64,000 nucleotides of DNA from Granulicella sp. WH15 (GTDB lineage Bacteria; Acidobacteriota; Terriglobia; Terriglobales; Acidobacteriaceae), in assembly GCF_009914315.1 (NCBI RefSeq), contig NZ_CP042596.1, positions 930,001 through 994,000 on the forward strand, read 5' to 3'. A program made the translations under genes and the position numbers. Each line of letters begins with the position of its first letter. Positions within the stretch are counted from its first letter, which is position 1. This document shows positions 60,669 through 64,000 of this stretch, piece after piece. Under the pieces are notes generated by a model. That model had not been told where the DNA came from. It did no database searches and saw only the letters and a list, made by a program, of their open reading frames with translations.

Positions 60669-61556
60669 ATGGAACTGGTAATTCGAGCACTGTCCAAAAC
60701 ATACCGGAGCCGCGGTCAGACGGTGCATGCGCTGGCGGGTATCGATCTGGCGATTCGGGCCGGACTTTTTGGTTTGCTCGGTCCCAATGGTGCAGGCAAG
60801 AGCACCTTCATGAACACGTTGGCGACCTTGCAGCGACCCGATAGTGGGTCGATCCACCTTGACAGCCTCGATGTCCTGGCCGATGCCGCCGCGCTTCGTG
60901 CCCGACTCGGCTATCTGCCGCAGGACTTTGGCGTCTATCCCGGGCTCTCAGCGGTTGAATTGCTGGACTATCTGGCGCGACTCAAAGGGATTGAAGACTC
61001 GAAGCAGCGTCATCGTCATATCTCGGAGCTGCTCTCGCTGGTGAATCTCGAAGCCCACAAGAACCGAGCGGTCGATACCTACTCCGGTGGAATGCGCCAA
61101 CGCTTCGGGGTGGCGCAGGCCCTGCTGGGGAAGCCTGACCTTGTGATCGTCGATGAGCCGACGGCGGGGCTTGATCCCGCGGAACGAAATCGCCTGCACC
61201 GAATGCTCGCGGAGATCAGCGAACGCACCATCGTGATTCTTTCGACTCACATCGTCGAGGATGTGTCGAATCTCTGTCCAAGAATGGCGATCCTCGACCG
61301 CGGGCAGATCCGTCTTCAGGGCAGCCCGGATGAGCTCGTACAGAACTTGTCCGGCACCTTGTGGCAGGCACTCCTTACCGCATCTGAATTAGCTGAGTGG
61401 AAGGCGCGAACACGAGTTGTTTCGACGCGCATGTCAGCCGGGAAGAATCTGCTCGTTGTTCAGGCAGAGTCTTCTCCCGGTGCACCATTCCGCGAGAAGA
61501 CCCCCGACCTTGAAGACGTCTACTTCATCACTGTCCCGCAGGGCGAGGAGAGCTAG
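60669..61556 (+). CDS. ABC transporter ATP-binding protein
   Basis: A 295-residue ATPase from ATG 60669 (AAGGAGAGG upstream). Walker A is GPNGAGKSTFMN, the signature YSGGMRQRFGVAQALL, Walker B LVIVDEPTAGLDP and the H-loop ILSTHIVED. It is of the CcmA/ABC-2 exporter type with a C-terminal extension of about 70 residues. The permease gene starts 4 bases after its stop. It follows the TonB receptor with a 52-base gap, so the three are likely one transcript. Confidence 0.94.
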   Translation: MELVIRALSKTYRSRGQTVHALAGIDLAIRAGLFGLLGPNGAGKSTFMNTLATLQRPDSGSIHLDSLDVLADAAALRARLGYLPQDFGVYPGLSAVELLDYLARLKGIEDSKQRHRHISELLSLVNLEAHKNRAVDTYSGGMRQRFGVAQALLGKPDLVIVDEPTAGLDPAERNRLHRMLAEISERTIVILSTHIVEDVSNLCPRMAILDRGQIRLQGSPDELVQNLSGTLWQALLTASELAEWKARTRVVSTRMSAGKNLLVVQAESSPGAPFREKTPDLEDVYFITVPQGEES

Positions 61557-61559
61557 TCA

Positions 61560-64000
61560 TGTTTGGTCAGGTCTTTCTCTTCGAGTTGAAACAACGATTG
61601 AAGTCGCCGGTCATCTGGGTCCTGGCTGCGTTGCTTGCCATCAAGACGATCAGCGATATGTTGGGCGGCGAGTGGCAAGGTCTGGCGGGTGGAGGTGTCC
61701 CGCGCAATGCTCCCTTTGCCATCTACTATGTCTGTGTCTACGCGACCTTCTGGACCGTAGTCTTCGGAGCCGGGCTGATGACCGCTCCGCTACTCCGGGA
61801 TGCGCAGACACGCATGGCCCCGTTGGTGAACTCGTCGCGTGTGACGAGCGGCGGATACTTTTGGGGGAAATTCCTCGCTTCACTGATCGGCCTCTTGGTC
61901 GTCATGCTGGGCATCGTTGTGGGAATCGCACTCGTTCCAACTGTCGAGCAAGTCTTCCATCTTGTCCCAGCCATGCAGCTCATGCCGACTCCGTGGGCTC
62001 ATGTCTTCGTCGCGTGGATGGTCTGGATTCTGCCCGGTTGCATCATCTACGGCAGCATCCACTTTGCGCTCGCCGCATTTACCGGCCGAACGCTGCCTTC
62101 GTATGGACTTGCGGTTTTGAGCATGGCGGTCTTCACTCTCTTCTTCGTCGCCTTCAGTGGTGTCACCGGCAGTCGCCTCTTCTGGCTTGAGGTGCTCGAC
62201 CCGATGGGCCATCATACGGCCACCGCGCAACTGTCACTGTGGACGGTTGCGGAGCGCAGTCATCGCTTCCTGCAGCCTCAGTTAGGACTTGTTCTCAACC
62301 GCGCGCTCTATCTCGGAGGAGCGCTTGTGCTTCTCCTTATCGCCCGTTGGCGCTTCAGTCTTCCGGCTCTGGTTGCAAAGGTGAAGTCTCCTTCGGGTGT
62401 GAAAAAGCGTCCGAACAATGCAGGTGCTGAAGCCGCACACTATTCACTCAACGAGAGGGTCGTTCCAGTCGTAACTAGCTCAACCGCCCAGTTTCGGAGC
62501 TTGCGGGTCGCCTGGTATCTGGCGTTGCGCGAGCTGAAGATTACCTGGACCGGGACGGCTTTCCGTATTGTCATCGGGGCCGTCGTTCTGCTTGGTTTTC
62601 TTGGCGCCAGGTTTGGCAGCGCCGATTACTACACCCAACCGGAACAGCATCTGCTTCCCGCCGCACAGTATCTGCTCGAACTCGTCGACAAGCAGATGTT
62701 TCTGATGCTGGTGATGGTCGGAATCTACTTCGGCTCTGAGATGCTAGCCCGTGATCGCACGGCACGGATGGCGATGCTGGTCGATACCGCTCCGGTCTCG
62801 ACAAACACGCTCGCTGGCGCACGATGGATGGGAGTAACCCTTCTCTCCTTGACTCTCGCGCCGCTTGCTCCGCTGACTGTCTTCCTCTTTCAGAGCGTCA
62901 ACGGGTACTGGGAGCTCTTTCCAGCGCACTTCCTCAGAAGCTTTCTCCAGATGGCGCCCCAGGTGATTGTCTTCTCGTGGCTGGCGATGTTTCTCTACAG
63001 CTTGACCCGCAGCAAGGTCGCCAGTCAGTCGATTAGCATTCTGCTGCTTCTGTTCTTTGCGATCCTGCATTCGATCAATGCCATAGAGCAGCACTTTTTC
63101 GTGCTTGGCTTGCCGGTCGATCTGGTCTTCTCCGATTTCCGGGTAATGGCCGCCTCGAATGCACGTCACCTGAGTTTCGATGCATGGTACTTCGGGATAG
63201 CAGGTGCGCTTGCTGTTTTTGCGGCATGGCTCTGGCCTCGAGGCACAGAGACCTCTCTGTCGAAGAGACTCTCAGCATCACGCTATACCATTTCATGGTC
63301 GAGTCTCGTCCTCCTGATGCTTGCTCTGATCTCTCTTGCGGGCGGTGGGATTAATGCGTGGCGCGAGATCCATGTGAGGCATTTGTATCGGTCAGTCAAG
63401 CAGGAAAGACAAGATGCCTCTACCTATGAAACGAGGTACTCAGGGGATCGAATCTGGCCTCAACCCTCCATCCGGAAACTGACTCTTCAGGTAGCCATCG
63501 ATCCAGATGCAAAACGTATGAGCTATGAGGGGGAGTGGAGACTCAGCAATCAGGGGACACAACCAATCAACCGACTTCACATCGAGATGCCGGAGGACGC
63601 AGACTCTCTTGAACTCTCCGCTCAAGACGCCTCGATAGAGCGTCAGTTCTCGGATGAGATTCACCGAGTAGGCATCTGGCAACTATCTCCGGCCCTGCTG
63701 CCTGGCCACACTCTAAATCTGCACGTAAGGAGTGGAGTCCGGTTTCACGGTTTTGAAGAGAAGCCTTTCGAGGGAACGGTGGGGGAAGATACGGCTTGGT
63801 TCAGGACGAACTTCCTGCCGCATTTTGGATATGACGCAACCCGTGAGATCGACTCGCCGACACATCGAACCGAATATGGCCTCGGTATTCGTCGAGATCG
63901 AGAAGTTCGCAATAACGTTCTTGCCGTCAACGACAATGCCGGTTGGATAGACCTGGACCTGTCAGTCTCCACTCCTGCGGGCTGGAACGTGGTTGCAAAC
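61560..64000 (+). CDS. ABC-2 permease, probably fused to M1 aminopeptidase; C-terminus outside
   Basis: Open from ATG 61560 to the window end, 813 residues so far. Two sets of about six helices are separated by a cytoplasmic segment (about residues 285-325). First set: FGQVFLFELKQRLKSPVIWV, GLLVVMLGIVVGIALVP, YGLAVLSMAVFTLFFVAFSG. Second set: LRELKITWTGTAFRIVIG, FLMLVMVGIYFGSEMLARD, SISILLLLFFAILHSINAIE. From about 625 a periplasmic beta domain begins (LTLQVAIDPDAKRMSYEGEW), like the N-terminal domain of M1 aminopeptidases. The peptidase motif HExxH would lie beyond base 64000. Confidence 0.82.

Noticed and set aside
1..64000. CRISPR arrays, rRNA genes and other tRNA genes
   Set aside because: No regularly spaced repeats and no rRNA-like sequence were seen; only the tRNA at 52319-52393 folds convincingly.

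Overview
The window looks like chromosome of a soil Acidobacteriota, probably Acidobacteriaceae (Terriglobus, Granulicella or Edaphobacter type). The reasons are an Oar-like TonB receptor with an N-terminal carboxypeptidase-regulatory domain, a winged-helix/PD40 membrane sensor, a TIGR03435-family remnant, and a large set of TetR-linked short-chain dehydrogenases. This placement rests on recognising gene families, not on a search.

Region 1 (1-6470) is ordinary core-like sequence: the partial TonB receptor, the winged-helix/PD40 protein, a lipoprotein, and a broken TIGR03435 gene that ends at a boundary.

Region 2 (about 6480-46080) is an accessory island. It is bracketed by two direct copies, 132 bp and about 88% identical, of the 3' end of a large serine recombinase. 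The recombinase itself, broken by a frameshift and a stop, sits at the right end. Inside, from left to right: an ImmA/IrrE-DUF4411 toxin-antitoxin-like pair; a retron-like unit (structured leader, small ORF, XRE protein, reverse transcriptase); an OmpR/CpxA-type two-component system; many SDR genes, each beside a TetR, HxlR or MerR regulator; a co-directional cluster that pairs secreted and non-secreted copies of a beta-propeller protein and of an Ig-like protein with a double-CDGSH iron-sulphur protein and an MFS exporter; an inverted duplication of a TetR-SDR cassette with shared operator-like sites; two LysR genes and a LysR fragment; remnants of a conjugation cluster (trbB, truncated trbC joined to truncated traG); and a DNA methyltransferase between 45-bp inverted repeats.

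Region 3 (46133-64000) is a metal-homeostasis region. It has two Fur/Zur-family regulators, lgt, a SodC-like protein, a ZIP transporter, an ArsR regulator fused to a His-rich tail, a CDF-like protein, an RcnR/CsoR-like regulator, a NiCoT-like permease with a 2Fe-2S ferredoxin-like partner, a CobW/COG0523 GTPase overlapping a WD40 gene, an AraC regulator, a TonB receptor, and an ABC transporter whose permease runs off the end. AT-rich Fur/Zur-like palindromes lie in front of several of these genes, so the region reads as one metal-responsive regulon.

The most unusual single item is a well-folded tRNA gene at 52319-52393 (minus strand). Its anticodon is UCA, it has A instead of U at position 33, and its body resembles tRNA-Cys. 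A membrane-protein gene at 20067-20510 carries an in-frame UGA, but I cannot link the two from sequence alone.
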